Translations under genes and position numbers: made by a program
Shown: positions 1 through 12,714 of the stretch, in pieces
Position numbering within the stretch: the stretch's first letter is position 1
How the letters are laid out: each line of letters opens with the position of its first letter
NCBI RefSeq assembly: GCF_958298935.1
Contig: NC_084939.1
Coordinates: 8,819,501-8,883,500, forward strand
Source: Phragmites australis
Lineage: Eukaryota; Streptophyta; Magnoliopsida; Poales; Poaceae
DNA length: 64,000 nucleotides
Reading direction: 5' to 3'
The notes under the pieces: model-generated
What the model saw: only the letters and a program-made list of their open reading frames with translations
Told to the model about the DNA's origin: nothing
The model's database searches: none

Positions 1-1646
1 GGGTGGACCAACATGCCTGGTAAGTCTAGTAGGGATCAAAGGTGTCGAGGCCTCCTCCTGGGTGTGCTGTGTTTGAAGTGGAGCACTGGGCAGCTAGGAC
101 TGCGTGACGACGTCATAGTTCGGTGTGCCCTCGAAGAAGTCTCTCATGAGGTCGAACGTGAGGTCTGGCCTAGGCTCATCCTCCTGACTCGGGTATGACG
201 ACTGGGAAGCCGCCAGCGTCCATGTGTACTGACTGGAGGGGCCTACGAATAGATGAATTTATTAGATACGGAAAATGTGCAAATAAAAGTATTTGTATAA
301 TATGCAATATTGTACCTGTGTGCTATGCAGGCGCAGCAGTAGATGTCCAGGCGTGCGTGCCGTAGTAGGGGGCGAACGGTGGTGGTGGGACCGGTCGAGG
401 TGCGGCTGAAGATGGCTCGGCCTCATCTCCGTAGTAACCTGCGAACAATATTAGATAAACTATTAAATATATTGAATATGGCAATGTAGTGTTAGCTTTT
501 ACCTGAGTGGCCTGCAAGAGGTGAGGGTGTCGGCACTGGGCTCGGTCTAGGTGGCAGCATCGAGACATGTGTAGGTGCACCTAATATTTGTTTGAAATTA
601 ATGCATCAGTAACAAACGAATATCTCTAAATGCCGTGCGTATGAAATATCCGTACCTATTGTGTCCGGGCCTGTAGGTTGTGGTCCAGGTGGCTGTGTGG
701 GTGTCGGCCCCGGTGGATGGTGTTGCACATCAGACCTCCTAGACGACTTTGCGTGGACCCCGCTCGACCTGGGAGGGGCCCCAGTGACGTCTGTGGTGGA
801 TCGGCAAGAGGTAAGCTTCGGGGCCCACGCGGTCTTGTCAAAAACCCGCTTGACAAACCCCGCTACATCCGCCGCACTGAGCTGCACCCCTTGCGTGAGG
901 CGGTCCATGGTTCTAGCCGCGTCCCTATGGATATCATAAATGATATCGGTCTATGAAAACAAACAAGAAACGAGAATTTCAGTTTATAGTCATTCTTATG
1001 GGATTATATGCTAATTAAATGAGATGTTAATTACACATACTGCAAATGCAACATCCTCGTCCCAATGGCCCAGGTAGGCCTCCGTAGTCGACGTGACGTG
1101 GTGCCGGACAATCTCTAGGGTGAAGGTGACCCGTGTACGTGTACGTGGCATGTACCACCGCAGGTACTCCTCAAAGCTCCGATCGTCGAAAGGACGAGCC
1201 TCCTCCACGACATCCTCCATCTCCATCTCTTCAGTTATGCTAGGGATGTGCTCCCCCTCATCGACTATACCCCTCGGTTGCATCTCACGTATATCCCCAA
1301 CATCTTGCATGTCTCCGACATTTATAGGGTCTAATTCATCTACCACTATCTGATTTGTTCCCGCTACTGCTTCCATAAAGTTTATCTCTGTTGGATCCTT
1401 CTGGTATACCTTAGCTAACAAAACCAGAGGGAACCCACGGTCACATGATATATCTACATACTGCCTCTAAGTATATGTCGCATTGATCGGGACGAGCTCA
1501 CCAAAGTAGCCCTGATTAGCACGATTTAGCACAGCTCTCAGCTTAAGATCATGTTGCTAGGGATCCAGTTGAAAATGACGCATCAGCCACTTGCACACAC
1601 CCACTATGGTCCTCTCATTGTCTCTACTAAGTCCCTTAACGACATG
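1..1646 (-). pseudogene. Plant mobile domain (PMD) gene, 3' exons, degenerate
   Basis: Five exons read on the minus strand: 1646-1041, 950-656, 580-503, 438-316 and 242-1, the last leaving the window. Every junction visible here is GT-AG. The phases join: the first junction is phase 0 and the next three are phase 1. Exon 1 carries the PMD C-terminal type sequence, with an LRWY..RTRTRVTF stretch and a YLGHWDEDVAF end. Exon 2 begins TDIIYDIHRDAARTMDRL. The later exons are Pro-rich with a YYGTHAWTST tail, which I recognise from grass aminotransferase-like/PMD proteins (Pfam PF10536). Such genes are often carried by or derived from transposons; the protein's biochemical role is unclear. In-frame stops occur in exon 1 (two), near the end of exon 4 and in exon 5. 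The last two look like CAG to TAG changes. Upstream exons are not recognisable, so I call it a pseudogene fragment. Confidence 0.65.
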
Positions 1647-4600
1647 CTGAAACCAGAGTGATCAACACTATTAGGACCATAACTAATTTGACCTTCACCA
1701 TAATATATCTGAAAATATAAATTTATCTGCCATCTCTGGAAACATCCGAAAATATATCCAATGTTAAGACTGAAAAACTATATTTCTGATTATCGAAACT
1801 ATAACAAAATTACCGACACCGCTTACCACTTAACAATAAGTTTTTTAATTTTGCCCCTAAGCAAACTAACCTAATTAAACTAATTAACCATCCTTCTACT
1901 TAATAAAATTTTTAATTACCTATAATTATTACTCACATCATTATTCTGTACAATCTAGATATTTAAAACTACCATACCATAAATACTACTATACATCAAA
2001 TGGCTATCCTACCACGTTGTAATTAATATTTACAATATACTACAAAATACAGCATTTTCTACATTTCTAAACCTTATGTCATATCTAATATAGCTATTGT
2101 TATACCGCTAAACCCTAGATCTAGTGGTACTTTACTTACTAATAAAAACATGAGTATAAAAAAATTACCGGAAAACGTGCTTCAAAATCTGCCGATCAAG
2201 AACAGTAGGGCTTCGCCGCGCTGCCTCCCTCTCCTCTCCTCTCCTCTCCCTTTCTCTTTTTCCAGAATAAAATGAGAATTTTCCCTCATTTTTGAGGTTT
2301 AAATAGAGGAGGGGCGGGCAGGCTCCCTAACCGCCCCCTGAGAGGGCGGCAAGGGGCCTAACTGCCCTCTCAGAGGGCGGCAAGGGGTGGCTCTGCCACT
2401 GTAGTAATCCTTACTGTCAGAGAGCGGTAGGCGTCTATTTTTACAAATCATACCGCGAGGAGTCTATTTATTTAAATTTTTAATAAAAAAAATATAAAAA
2501 TATAAAAACTCTAGAACCTGAGGTACTATGAACTACATTATAGGCTAGTAGCTCCAAAAAAAAAAACGTTACTCTCCAGGTCAATTTGCATGTACTCGTT
2601 GCATTATGTTCATTTCACTACAACCTTGGCACCTTCAAAGAGAGCAGCCCATCATACATACATGACCTCTTGCTACATTTTGTCGACGTGAAAAATCTTG
2701 AAATTCCTTTACAGTTGCATTTTTTGGGGGGTGGGGGGGGGGGGGGTGGGAGCATTTAAAACCAATATAATGGCATTTTCAGAAAGTCATGTTCCATTAA
2801 TCCGTATTTTCATAACTTCCCATACGTAAATACAGATGATCGATTTTACTATCAACTATCAAGTAGCTTTTATTTTTCAATGATCAAAGCCAGTAACATT
2901 AAGTAGCTTAAAAATTGTAAGATTAGTTGTGTTGGATCCACCATTCCATCTCACTATCTTGACACCCTTTTGTATTGCCTGTTTTCTGTTTAAGGATCTA
3001 TTCCAGTCACTTGGAATATACTTATGAATTTAACAATTTACTTCTGTTTCTTTTCCTTGGTATAGTTTTGGTTGAATGGATTTGGTCCTTTGCATCTAAT
3101 CTCTTTCACGCTTAAACAAGGTCTTCAGGAAGATGGTAACAAAGCATGCTGCTCCTTCAGTGTTAATGATATCATCTGTAATGATTGCAGAATATGATTG
3201 ATTTTGGAACAAAGGATGTTACAGATACTGTTATCTCTTGAAGATGGATCAGTACATGAAACAGTGGTCGTATTGCGCTAGGGTAGCCATTGCTTTGGGA
3301 AGCTCATCAGGCTGCTAACGGCGGGCAGATTAAACACTAGGGAACTCATGCACCGGAAGAACTTTCGGACAGATGAAACACTAGGGAACTAATGCACCGG
3401 AAGAACTTTATACTTCATGGGCTGTGTCAGGCACAAAAATCGCCAAGTTAATTATATATGTGTGGTTTCTTGTTCATACTGTTTTTTGACAGCAGCATCG
3501 TGCCTCCATCTAGATTTCATTCATATTCAGTGGTATGATAGCATCAGGACTCAGTGTTGTAAAATTAAAGTTATGTCAAATGGTTAGTCCTTGTTTTCTA
3601 GCTTATCATGGTTTTGGTGAATTCTTTTTAGTAATTAAGTTAGTGTGGTGTGTTATTATGGGAGCCTAGGTATGCAATATTCGTTGATAAAAGGCTCGCT
3701 CATGTTTCCACAACTTTTCGTTATCAACAAAGCTCTACAGTGCATGGGCTTCGTAAAAAAAAACAATTACAGGGCATGGGTGAGCCACTGCATAACAATG
3801 ATAAGGTAATAGAATACTCGCAATGTTGGTTTTGACATCTAGGATCAAATAATTATAGGAACACAAGAACCCAAGAACACACGAGTTTTCGAGACAGTGA
3901 CAGCTTGTACCCGATAAGGTTCCACCGCCGTGGGAATCACTCCACTCCAGAGGCCCCCTCTTGCGTAACCTTTGCTTTCCACTTGATCCGAGCTCGCTGA
4001 GTACTTAACCAAGTACTTCCGAGCTTCTCGACCTTACAACTTGATCGACTTCATGCTCATAGCCTTTCTCTTCTCCGAGACACATTATGGGGTACCCCCC
4101 TCCCTTCATTATACATGTGCTAAGTACTATACTCTGAATCCTACTCCAATAAAATCCTATTCCTACTCAGACTCTAATCCTACTCCTATTATGACACTAT
4201 TTTAACTTTGACATGGACTCTCATGCATACCAAAACTAAACCTAGCATAAAACAAGATTAATTTCCAATACGCAAGGCCTTCATTATAGTCCTTTCTAGG
4301 TTACTCAATCCACAAGCGTCCCACAGTTAAAACACTTACTCTTTTGTAAAATGCGTACGACCTTCTCTTCTCAGGTTAGAAACTAGATAGTGCCCGTTAA
4401 CCGAAAGCACAAACTTAGCCTGCTGCATGGCACTTTAAGGACTAAGACGGCCGTTTGGGCTTTAGATTGCTTCGTACAACTTTAAATAAACGACTTGTGA
4501 GCTTTTTGCAAAGTTCCTGATGCTGTCCAAGTCGTCAAAGTTAATTCTGTTACATGCATGTCGGAAACGCTCGAATCAACCTATGGACGAATAGTATGGA

Positions 4601-5494
4601 TTCCAATAGGCTTACAAGGTTTGCGCCTTGCTTGGGATACCTTAACCATTTAGGTGAGCATTCCATTGCCACCACCAGACAACAAAAAGAAAAGCATCTA
4701 GAAAGCGTAAACCCCACAAGTAAATGTGCGTTCTTTTCTGCGTCGATAACATTGTACTGCTTCACAAATATTGTACATGTTCAGCACTAATATGCTGCCC
4801 AACTGGTGGTCTTTCTATAACATATCTACACCCTGGTTTTTCAGAGGCATAGATTTGGATGTACGTTCGAGAACAATGGCTGATTTTTCAGATATATCTG
4901 TGAGTGATAGTCTTTTATTATTTTTATTCGCGTCTGATTCGAGAGATATTTGAGCCAAGCTTTAATATATGGAGTGCATGTTGATCAGTTTTTATATGTA
5001 AAAAGAGGGACGCTGGCCCCAGTTGATCACGTCACCAGTTCTAGCAGTAGCAAGGCTCGCTGCAGAGCCTTGGCAACAGGGCCGTGACACTCTTGATGTG
5101 AAATTCACTCCGAACTAATTCTCTCTTATATGTCAAACAAACGTATTCTTAAATTCTGGCTCAAGGAACCTACTCCTTTCGCATGATCACATATCTCCTA
5201 TTCCCCCTCCCCACATCTCTCTTTGTCATCGTTAATACATTTTGCTCTCAAAGCCATATCAATTCTTAACAGGTGGACCTGGTTTGAGACTTCGTGTTAC
5301 AATCATAAAGAATCCGCCTATAATTTATTTATCAGTGATTATTCTCAGTGCTCATTCGATGTTCAGTGGCTTAGGTGTCGAGTAGATCGAACACAACAAA
5401 GGGGGTAGACATACAGGTGCTGTACTTGAAGGGCAGGTAAGGATATGAAAATTCAGGGATTAAATTTTGCGGAAATTTCGGTGAAATTTCATGA
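1647..5494. other. AT-rich intergenic stretch with no supported gene
   Basis: No open frame here resembles a protein I know. Contents: AT-rich sequence upstream of the PMD exons (1647-2200); a GC-rich doublet of hairpin-like units at 2329-2388; a G-rich run at 2726-2750; and a 3840-4500 segment that reads like an old LTR (stop-rich in all frames), which I cannot assign to a family. Small open frames such as those at 3650-3835 and 4554-4790 have no recognisable motif. Confidence 0.5.
2329..2388. repeat. Tandem pair of 31-bp hairpin-like GC-rich units
   Basis: Two adjacent copies of a roughly 31-bp unit, each containing a GCCCTCTCAGAGGGC-like near-palindrome followed by GGCAAGGGG. The first copy has CCCCCTGAGAGGG in place of CCCTCTCAGAGGG. 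Each unit could form a short stem. No function is evident. Confidence 0.6.
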
Positions 5495-6165
5495 AACTAC
5501 ATGAAAACAGCTTAAAAGTGATGGGTCATAATCGCCATAGGTGATGGGTGCCGCACCCATCACCTCACCCATCACCTCAAACGTGTTACTGATGACAAGT
5601 CATAAGTGACGGGTAAGAATCCATCACCAATAACGTCATTGATGACGGGTCAAAACAACCATAAACCAGGAATACATGCATTTTTGCACCACATAAAATG
5701 ATAGCTCTATATATCGATCATGTATATCTATAAAAACAACCATAAATATTGTGTATATATATCTACATAAACCTAAGTATATAAATACCTAGGAGTATAT
5801 ATACACATAATACATGAAATGATAGCTCTATGTATTGATCAAGTCATAGGTGACGGGTCACAACTTGATCTATCACTAATGACTGGCTAGGATGACCTGT
5901 CACTGATGAGTTAGTCATTGGTAACGGATCAAATTATGACCATTCACCAATGACTAGACAGGATGACCCGTCACTTATGACTCGTAATATGTGACGGATA
6001 ACATCTACGATCAGTCAACTATGACTGATTTAGGATGACCCGTCACTTATGGTAAATCATAAGTGACAGGTCACAACTATGACCCATCACTTTTATCATC
6101 AGTGACGGATCATATTATGACACATCACTCATTTTGTGTCTCCTTTATCTATTTTTCACGTAGTG
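5495..6165. mobile_element. Non-autonomous CACTA (En/Spm) element, 671 bp
   Basis: The right end is a perfect CACTA terminus, reading CACTACGTGAAAAATAG on the minus strand and ending at 6165. The left end at 5495 is a mutated copy, AACTACATGAAAACAG. The 3-bp TGA occurs on both sides (5492-5494 and 6166-6168), as expected for the CACTA target-site duplication. The interior is filled with direct and inverted copies of an AAGTGACGGGT-type motif, like the subterminal repeats of the 9.6-kb element at 7007-16580. There is no coding sequence, so it would depend on a transposase supplied in trans. Confidence 0.85.
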
Positions 6166-7006
6166 TGAATTTTGAGAATTTCAGAGGAGAATGAAATATC
6201 TAATTCTAAAATTTTCTTTCACTGACATGTGAGACCCATAAAATAGAGAATAAAAAATAACCGTAATTTCGATGAAATTTCATAAATTTTAGTCTTTATG
6301 CCCGTGAATGAAAAAAATATAAAACGAAATTGAAATCCCTACATGAAATACACGCTTGCGCGCCGGCTGTGAAGAAGCCCTCGAAGGTACATCTCCCATA
6401 TTACAAGTCTACTGTCTCCCCCTCAATGATTTCTTTTCATGGACAGGCGTCAGTACAATGAGCTTACGCGGCAAAAGTCCTAACTCCCTAACTCTCACAG
6501 AACCATATCACACTGATTCTTTTTCCTCTGGATTGCAACTTTGTATATTATGCATATTTCAGGTTAGTTTCTTTAAAAAATCCTACTAAATCATGCTGCT
6601 TTCTACTGAATTCTGAATAATACCTGAATTTCCTTCTTTATAGAACAGTCTTCCTAAATAGTTTTAACTTTCAACTGAAATTATTGTGAAACTTTCAACT
6701 CGAAATAACTATAATTCTACATAAAATTATGAAACCATTCTACTCTAAATTACTTGAACTTTCTCCAATAAAAAATACAGAACTTTTTAGTTGAAACTAT
6801 TGAACTTTTTACACAAATTGTGGAACTTTGTGCTCTAATTACTTGAACTTTCTATTGAAAATGTGAACTTTCTACTTGAAATTGTACTCACCTAGTCAAA
6901 CTTTGAACTGAAAATTTTTCATGGTCCAAATAACTGCCAAATAAAAAATCAGCTCAAAATAAATAAAACAGAAAAATAATCCAAACATATAAATACAAAA
7001 GATACA
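6166..7006. other. AT-rich flank, no gene
   Basis: DNA between two CACTA elements. The sequences beside the 671-bp element (near 5453 and 6323-6341) carry a short inverted AGGGATT-type end, so that element may have landed inside an older MITE-like sequence; this is weak. From about 6640 to 6910 a degenerate motif resembling GAACTTTCTACTTGAAATTA recurs many times. No coding potential is seen. Confidence 0.45.
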
Positions 7007-7390
7007 CACTACGTGAAAAATAGACATAGGAGACACAGTTTAGTGACGAGTCATTACGCGACCCGTCACTTATGTCACCTCGTGTCGCGCCCATTTATAA
7101 ACCCGTCACTGATACCACACAATAGGTGACGGGTCATAATATTACCTGTCACCAATAACATAAGTGATGGGTAATAACTAAACCCGTCACTTATGACTTG
7201 GTCATAGGTGATGGGTCCTTCTGCAACAGTAATAAGTGATGGGTGATGTTACATGACCCGTCACTTATAACTTGACAAAAGTGACGGATCTCCCTGGACC
7301 AATTATAAGTGACAGGTTATAATGCAACCCATCACTTATGTCTCTTAATAGGTGACGGGTAATCTTATCACATGTCACCTATTATTCAAC
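7007..7390 (+). repeat. CACTA-1 left TIR and subterminal repeats
   Basis: The terminal inverted repeat covers about the first 24 bp. It is followed by a dense set of direct and inverted copies of a motif like ATAAGTGACGGGT / ACCCGTCACTTAT. In En/Spm elements such subterminal arrays are bound by the element's own TNPA-type protein and are needed for excision; that role is inferred here from position and arrangement. Confidence 0.85.
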
Positions 7391-7801
7391 TCTGTTTTAA
7401 GAGCTGGCCAGCCACTATGCGGGCAAACAATTATTGCATAGTGCCGCCCGCACAATAGCTGGCGATTTTCACTGGCTCCTCTAGGATTCTCCAATATCTT
7501 GTTGATTTGAAGTTTGAATTGGTGCTAGCTCTTTGAAGGTTCACATCTCCCCCTTTCCTCCTCCTCTAAACCCTAATTGGTAGATTTGTTGTGCTTTGAG
7601 TTGTAATCGACCGTTTTGCATGTTTATCCAAAATCTTAGTCCAAGTAAGTTGTATTTATGTTAGATTTGATATTAGATTTGCCCGATCTACCGCGAGATG
7701 CCACAGATATAGTGTATTTGTAGGGAATTTTTAATCGCATACTTAACCACAAAATTAAGGTCATTGTTAATGAAAAATGAATGTTTTTACATTAATTGTA
7801 G

Positions 7802-10405
7802 ATGACAGACACAAGTTGGATGTACCTCGAGACCCAAACTTGTCCGAAGTACCTAAGCAGGGTGAAGCATTTCATGAGTGCTGCCTTGGTGGATCTGAAA
7901 GATCATGGTAAAACTATAATGTATTGTCCATGTCGCGACTGTAGGAATGAAAAGAAGTTCCCGAAACTGGACAATATCCATGCACACTTGGTCATGCGTG
8001 GATTTAAAGAGAATTATACATGTTGGAGCAAACATGGCAAAGAATGCCTTAACGAGGGAGAGATGGATCAGGCCCTCCATGCCGACAGTGTGGATCAAGG
8101 ACTTACACCCGGTGAAATAGATCATGATCTCAGGGATGAGAACATAGTAGGTTTGAATGATAATGATCTCGAGGATTTTGTGGAGAATGTGGATCAGATG
8201 GTGCGGGATGTTGAGCGGCACGACGAGTATAACAATGGTGAGTTTGCTAAATTCCAGGAATTTGTGCGAGATTCCAAGACGCCCCTTTATCCCAACTGTA
8301 AGGAGAAGTACACGCGAATATTTGGGAACCTAAAGCTTCTACAGCTGAAGGCAACCAATGTTGGACTAACAAGAGTTTCAAAGCATTGTTGGATCTACTA
8401 AGGGACATGCTACTGGAGGGGAACTTGGCGCCCGAGGGCGTCTACGACGTGAAGAAGATAATTTGCCCTTTAGGACTGGAAATAGAAAAAAATACATGCA
8501 TGTAAGTAGGATTGTATCTTGTTTCGTGGAGAGTATGCAAAGCTGGATCAATGCTCCGTGTGTGGAACCCATCAATATAAGTGTAGAATGACGGTGGTGA
8601 TGGGGACGAAGGCAAGAAAAGTAAAGGTGGTCCTAGGAAGGTGGTGTCGTATTTTCCTGTAATTCTCTGTCTGAAGCGTCTATTTGCCAACAGAAAGGAG
8701 GCTTAATTAGTGTGTTGGCATAAGGAGGGTCGTAAGAACAACACAATGATACGGCACCCGGCAGATTCCGCTCAGTGACAAATCATTGATTCCACATTTG
8801 GTTGATTCGCCAAAGAATTGAGAAATAATAGGTTTGCTATGAGCACAGATGGCATGAACCCATTCGGTAACATGAGTACCTCACATAGCACCTGGCATGT
8901 TGTATTGTCGATCTACAACTTTCCACCCTGGCTTTGTAACAAGTGGAAATACATTATGTTGTCGATCTTGATATCAGGACCGAAATAACCTGGCAATGAT
9001 ATAGATGTGTATCTCGGACCTTTAGTCGATGATCTTAAGAAACTCTGGTCGAAAGGTGTCGAGGTTTGGAATCAGTAGAAGCAAGAGTACTTTACCTTGC
9101 ACGCCATGTTGTTCATCACCATCAATGATCTGCCAGCACTTCGTAACTTGTCAGGTCAGAGCAAAAGAAAAGGTGAAGCTTGCCCCCATTGCTTAGATGA
9201 CACATGTAGTTTGAGGTTGAACAACTCAAAGAAAACAGTGTACATGCGGCATCGACGTTTCCTTCCCAGGAAGCACCCATACTGAAATATGGACAACCAG
9301 TCGACGGCATAAGGGAGAAAGCGTTACCTCTGAGGCATTTCAGCGGGAAAGATATCCACAATCAGGTTAAGAATATCAATGTTGTCCTTGGCAAGCGAAA
9401 TCAATCCTCCAAGGATGATGAACAGTTAGGAATGTGGAACAAGAAATCAATACTATTTGAGCTAGAGTATTGGGAAAAATTAGATGTTCGCCACTGTATC
9501 AAAAACATGCATGTAAATAAGAATACGGACAAAGGAAAACACCTACCCCCAGCAGCTATCACTCTCTCCAGGAAGGAGAAAAAAGAATTCTATGAGTTCT
9601 TGCACAGTGTGAAAGTTTCCTCCGGTTACTCGTCCAACATCGCAAGACTTGTCTCGGTGAAAGAGCTGAAAATGAATTTCATTATGATGAAGTCCCATGA
9701 TTGCCATGTGGTGATGGCATCACTGCTTGCGGTAGCTATTAGGAACATCCTCCCAATAAAGGTTCGCGAGGCTATCCTGAGCCTCTATTTTTTCTTCAAT
9801 GCAATTGAACAAAAGGTGCTCGATCCAGACTCGTTGGAGGAGCTAGAAAGAAGACACTTTGAAACTCTATGTATTCTTGAGGTGTATTTCCCATTTTACA
9901 TGGTTTCCTAAGATGAGAAGAGCATATACCAGAACATTGGTGTCCGTATAGATGCTTATGACAATGACATGCAGAGGGGCATATAGTATGGTCAAATAGA
10001 GAAGATCTGGGAGCTAAACTACTTGGGATTCAAGGTAGCCATGTTTCGGTGCCGTTGGGTACATGGGGCAAAGGAAGTCACTAATGACAAGTATGGATTC
10101 ACTAGCGTTGATCTCAAACATGTCAGATACAAGTCTGAACCCTTCATACTCGCTAAAGATGTTCTCCAAGTATTTTATGTGATTGACACAACAAAGAAGA
10201 AACGCCATATGGTTCTCACTGAGAAAAGACGCATCGTCAGAGTTGCAAACGTCGTTGATGAGGAGAAGTTCAATCAATTCGATGAAATTCCCCCTTTTTT
10301 CTACTGCAGTCGTGCCACACCTTTCGCCGATCGAGGAAGCTCCATACATCTGCCCCGACCATAACGAAGGGATCGATGTCAAGAAAGCACGAAAACAACA
10401 AATTT
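7802..10405 (+). pseudogene. CACTA-1 TNP2-type transposase, broken
   Basis: The ATG at 7802 opens a 199-codon frame with a transposase-associated domain (PF13963 type), including the metal-site-like CPCRDC stretch. Near 8360 a one-base shift moves the frame. The rest of the Transposase_21 region (PF02992) then continues, with HACK followed by a stop where the family has Asn. It holds the STDGMNPF and GNDIDVYL blocks that carry conserved acidic residues, and the NLSGQ region. Further on come a damaged DUF4218-like segment (9432-9911, with an internal deletion after KNMH) and a DUF4216-like segment ending near 10310. Many in-frame stops mean no full protein can be made. An intact protein of this family would cut the element ends and carry out cut-and-paste transposition in the nucleus. 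Confidence 0.85.
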
Positions 10406-10407
10406 GA

Positions 10408-10724
10408 ATTTCAGTGTCAAATTTGTAATATTAATGCCAATTTTGAAATTTAGATTTCAAGTTATTTGAATCTGTAATATTAATGTAAAATTTGAATTTT
10501 AGGTTTCAAGTTATTTGAATTTGTAATATTAATGCAAAATTTGAATTTTATGTTTCAAGTTATTTGAATTTGTAATATTAATGCAAAATTGGAATATTAG
10601 GTTTCAAGTTATTTGAATTTGTAATATTAATGCAAAATTTGAGTTTTATGTTTTAAGTTATTGGAATTTGTAATATTAATGTCAAATTTAAATTTTAGGT
10701 TTGAAGTTATTGGAATTTGTAATA
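10408..10724 (+). repeat. 49-bp AT-rich minisatellite, about 6 copies
   Basis: The core TTTCAAGTTATTTGAATTTG recurs with starts near 10455, 10504, 10553, 10602, 10651 and 10700, an exact 49-bp period. The units differ by a few substitutions. The array begins directly after the transposase remnant and ends where internal subterminal-type repeats begin. Confidence 0.9.
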
Positions 10725-10945
10725 GATAATAGGTGACGGGTGATATTATTAACCTGTCACTTTTGTAGATAATAGGTGACGGGTAAATAATATTACTCGT
10801 CACATATGACTTATGCGTACATTCCGAGTCGACATATAAGGTGATGGGTGATATTATTAACCCGTCACCTTTTATTTACAATAAGTGACGGGTGATAATC
10901 ATAGGTGACGGGTGACATTTATCACCAGTCACCTATAACTTATTT
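10725..10945 (+). repeat. Internal block of subterminal-type repeats, CACTA-1
   Basis: Several direct and inverted copies of the ATAGGTGACGGGT motif, otherwise confined to the element ends, lie between the transposase remnant and the second gene. They sit where the promoter of the second gene would be. If a TNPA-like protein binds the ends, it could also bind here and influence that gene; this is inference. Confidence 0.8.
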
Positions 10946-12714
10946 GTATGTAACCCTAGCTAGTCCCCGCGCCTAAGCTCTCTCATTTTGCCTAAGGTTT
11001 TTGCTTGCGCGTGATAGGTTTCGCCGCCGCTGAGCCCATCGGTGTCGTCGCCCCCTCCTCCGCCGCCCTCCCCACGCCACCCCCTCCTCCCCCCTCCTCT
11101 GCCGTCCCATCCTCCGACACCCTCTCCGCCCTCCCCGTGCCACCCCGGCCTCCTCCGCCCGGCTTCCTCCTCCCCGGCCTCCACCAGTGCCTCTGCGACT
11201 CTGGCCGACCACTGCAAGAGGACGTCGCCACCTGGAGCTCCTCCCCGCCGACCGCCGACCGCAAAAGACTTTGGTTTGATCTATTTATCTCAAGTTTGTA
11301 TAGAAACTGACCGGTCATTCTATCAACTTCGATATCTATAGTTGGGCACAGTTCTAGTTTGGATATGTGGGTTCCTGAAAGCAAAGGCTGCTGTTAATTT
11401 GTACTAAATAGTTGTATATCTTACTAAATGCCCTATGGCTTATAGGATATGTCATGCTTTATATCATTGATGAAGTATGATTTGCTAATTCTAGACTAGT
11501 TTGGGCCTTCAATGGTATTTCCTCTTCTCTTTCACCTATGCAAACAAGGATCAGGCATGGTTATTTTTGTAAACAAGTTTGAAGATTTTCAATGGAGTGT
11601 TAGCTTTCAATTTCTGTTATAGCCAAGGATTGTTTACTGAGTTATTTGTGATTTCAAATGTTGTAATACCGGGATGGAAACAAGCTTCTCTCCTTTGTTC
11701 AGTTTGTATAGAAACTGACTGGCCATTCCGCCAGTTTCCGATTTCTTGTTGGCTTACTTTTTAGTTTTGAACATGCAGCTGTTAATCTGTGAAGTGGACT
11801 ATGCAACCTATGTAATACAAATGAACACACTGCAGGCTATTGCACGTTTTATATATTTTATACAGCTATGTTTCGTTGATTCTAGACTGTTGAGGTGTGT
11901 ATTACATTGTGTTGTTATCATGATAATTTAAGCATGAACTTATGTAGAAAAGTGAATTTGCACTAGGTGGTGGCCCTGGATCTTGAGGCTTACAACTACT
12001 AATGTCTGAGGGCTTCTGATTTGAAATATCTTGCTAGAAACATTTATGATTCATGCAATTTGATGGAATTTTATCTTTGATGTTTTTGTACGCTCCCTTT
12101 TATATGACCATGGACCCGAGTGTTGAACTGTTAATATTTGAAATTTATGGTTGTTGCAGTGCAAACATGGTTGTAAGCTCCAACTCTATTATGGTATCGC
12201 TAAGATAATTGTTCTTTAGTGCCATTATTGAATAATAATGATTGAATGATATATCCAAATTAGCATTATGGAATTGATACAATGTTTCAATCATAATTGG
12301 ATATAAAATGGGAAGCATTGATTAAATTTAAATTTGTTAACCTGTTGGCAATGTTTAGGTTTGAAAAGGTTCGTACATAGCTTGTTTAAGGTAATAAATA
12401 TAGTCATCAGATAATTACTATTACACAGGCACCTAGCATTGGCCATCCACTTGACATATTAGTAAAATAGAAGAGCAAGCAGGTACAATTAAACATACCA
12501 AATAAAGTGCTCACTATACAACATAGTGTGCAATGGATTCACAACTCATTGACAGCCCTATGCCTTATTCTCTTGCTCTTGTACAAAGCTTTAGGTGGTA
12601 ATATATAACATGCTAACATGAACTATTTACGCCAATGCCTAGTCATTATTAAAATTAGCCTAGATTCCTTTTCTTTCCTCTATTGAGAACAGAATATACT
12701 ACACTTGATTTCCA
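10946..12714 (+). other. Probable 5' exon and long intron of CACTA-1 second gene
   Basis: A GC-rich, C-runs-rich stretch at about 10985-11275 reads as Pro/Ser/Ala-rich in two frames and directly follows the internal repeat block. This resembles the first exon of the second gene in other grass CACTA elements. From about 11290 to 12710 the sequence is AT-rich with stops in all frames and looks intronic. Exact exon ends cannot be fixed by eye. Confidence 0.4.

Noticed and set aside
3650..4790. Small open frames (61 and 78 codons) between 3650 and 4790
   Set aside because: No domain, no support from composition or splice sites; background-length frames.
7023..7390. Evenly spaced short repeats resembling a CRISPR array
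   Set aside because: The motif occurs in both orientations with irregular spacing next to a CACTA terminus, as expected for transposon subterminal repeats in a plant genome.
11005..11341. Overlapping Pro-rich open frames on both strands
   Set aside because: Open only because of C-rich/G-rich composition. Part may be a first exon of the CACTA-1 second gene, but no single frame can be defended as a gene.
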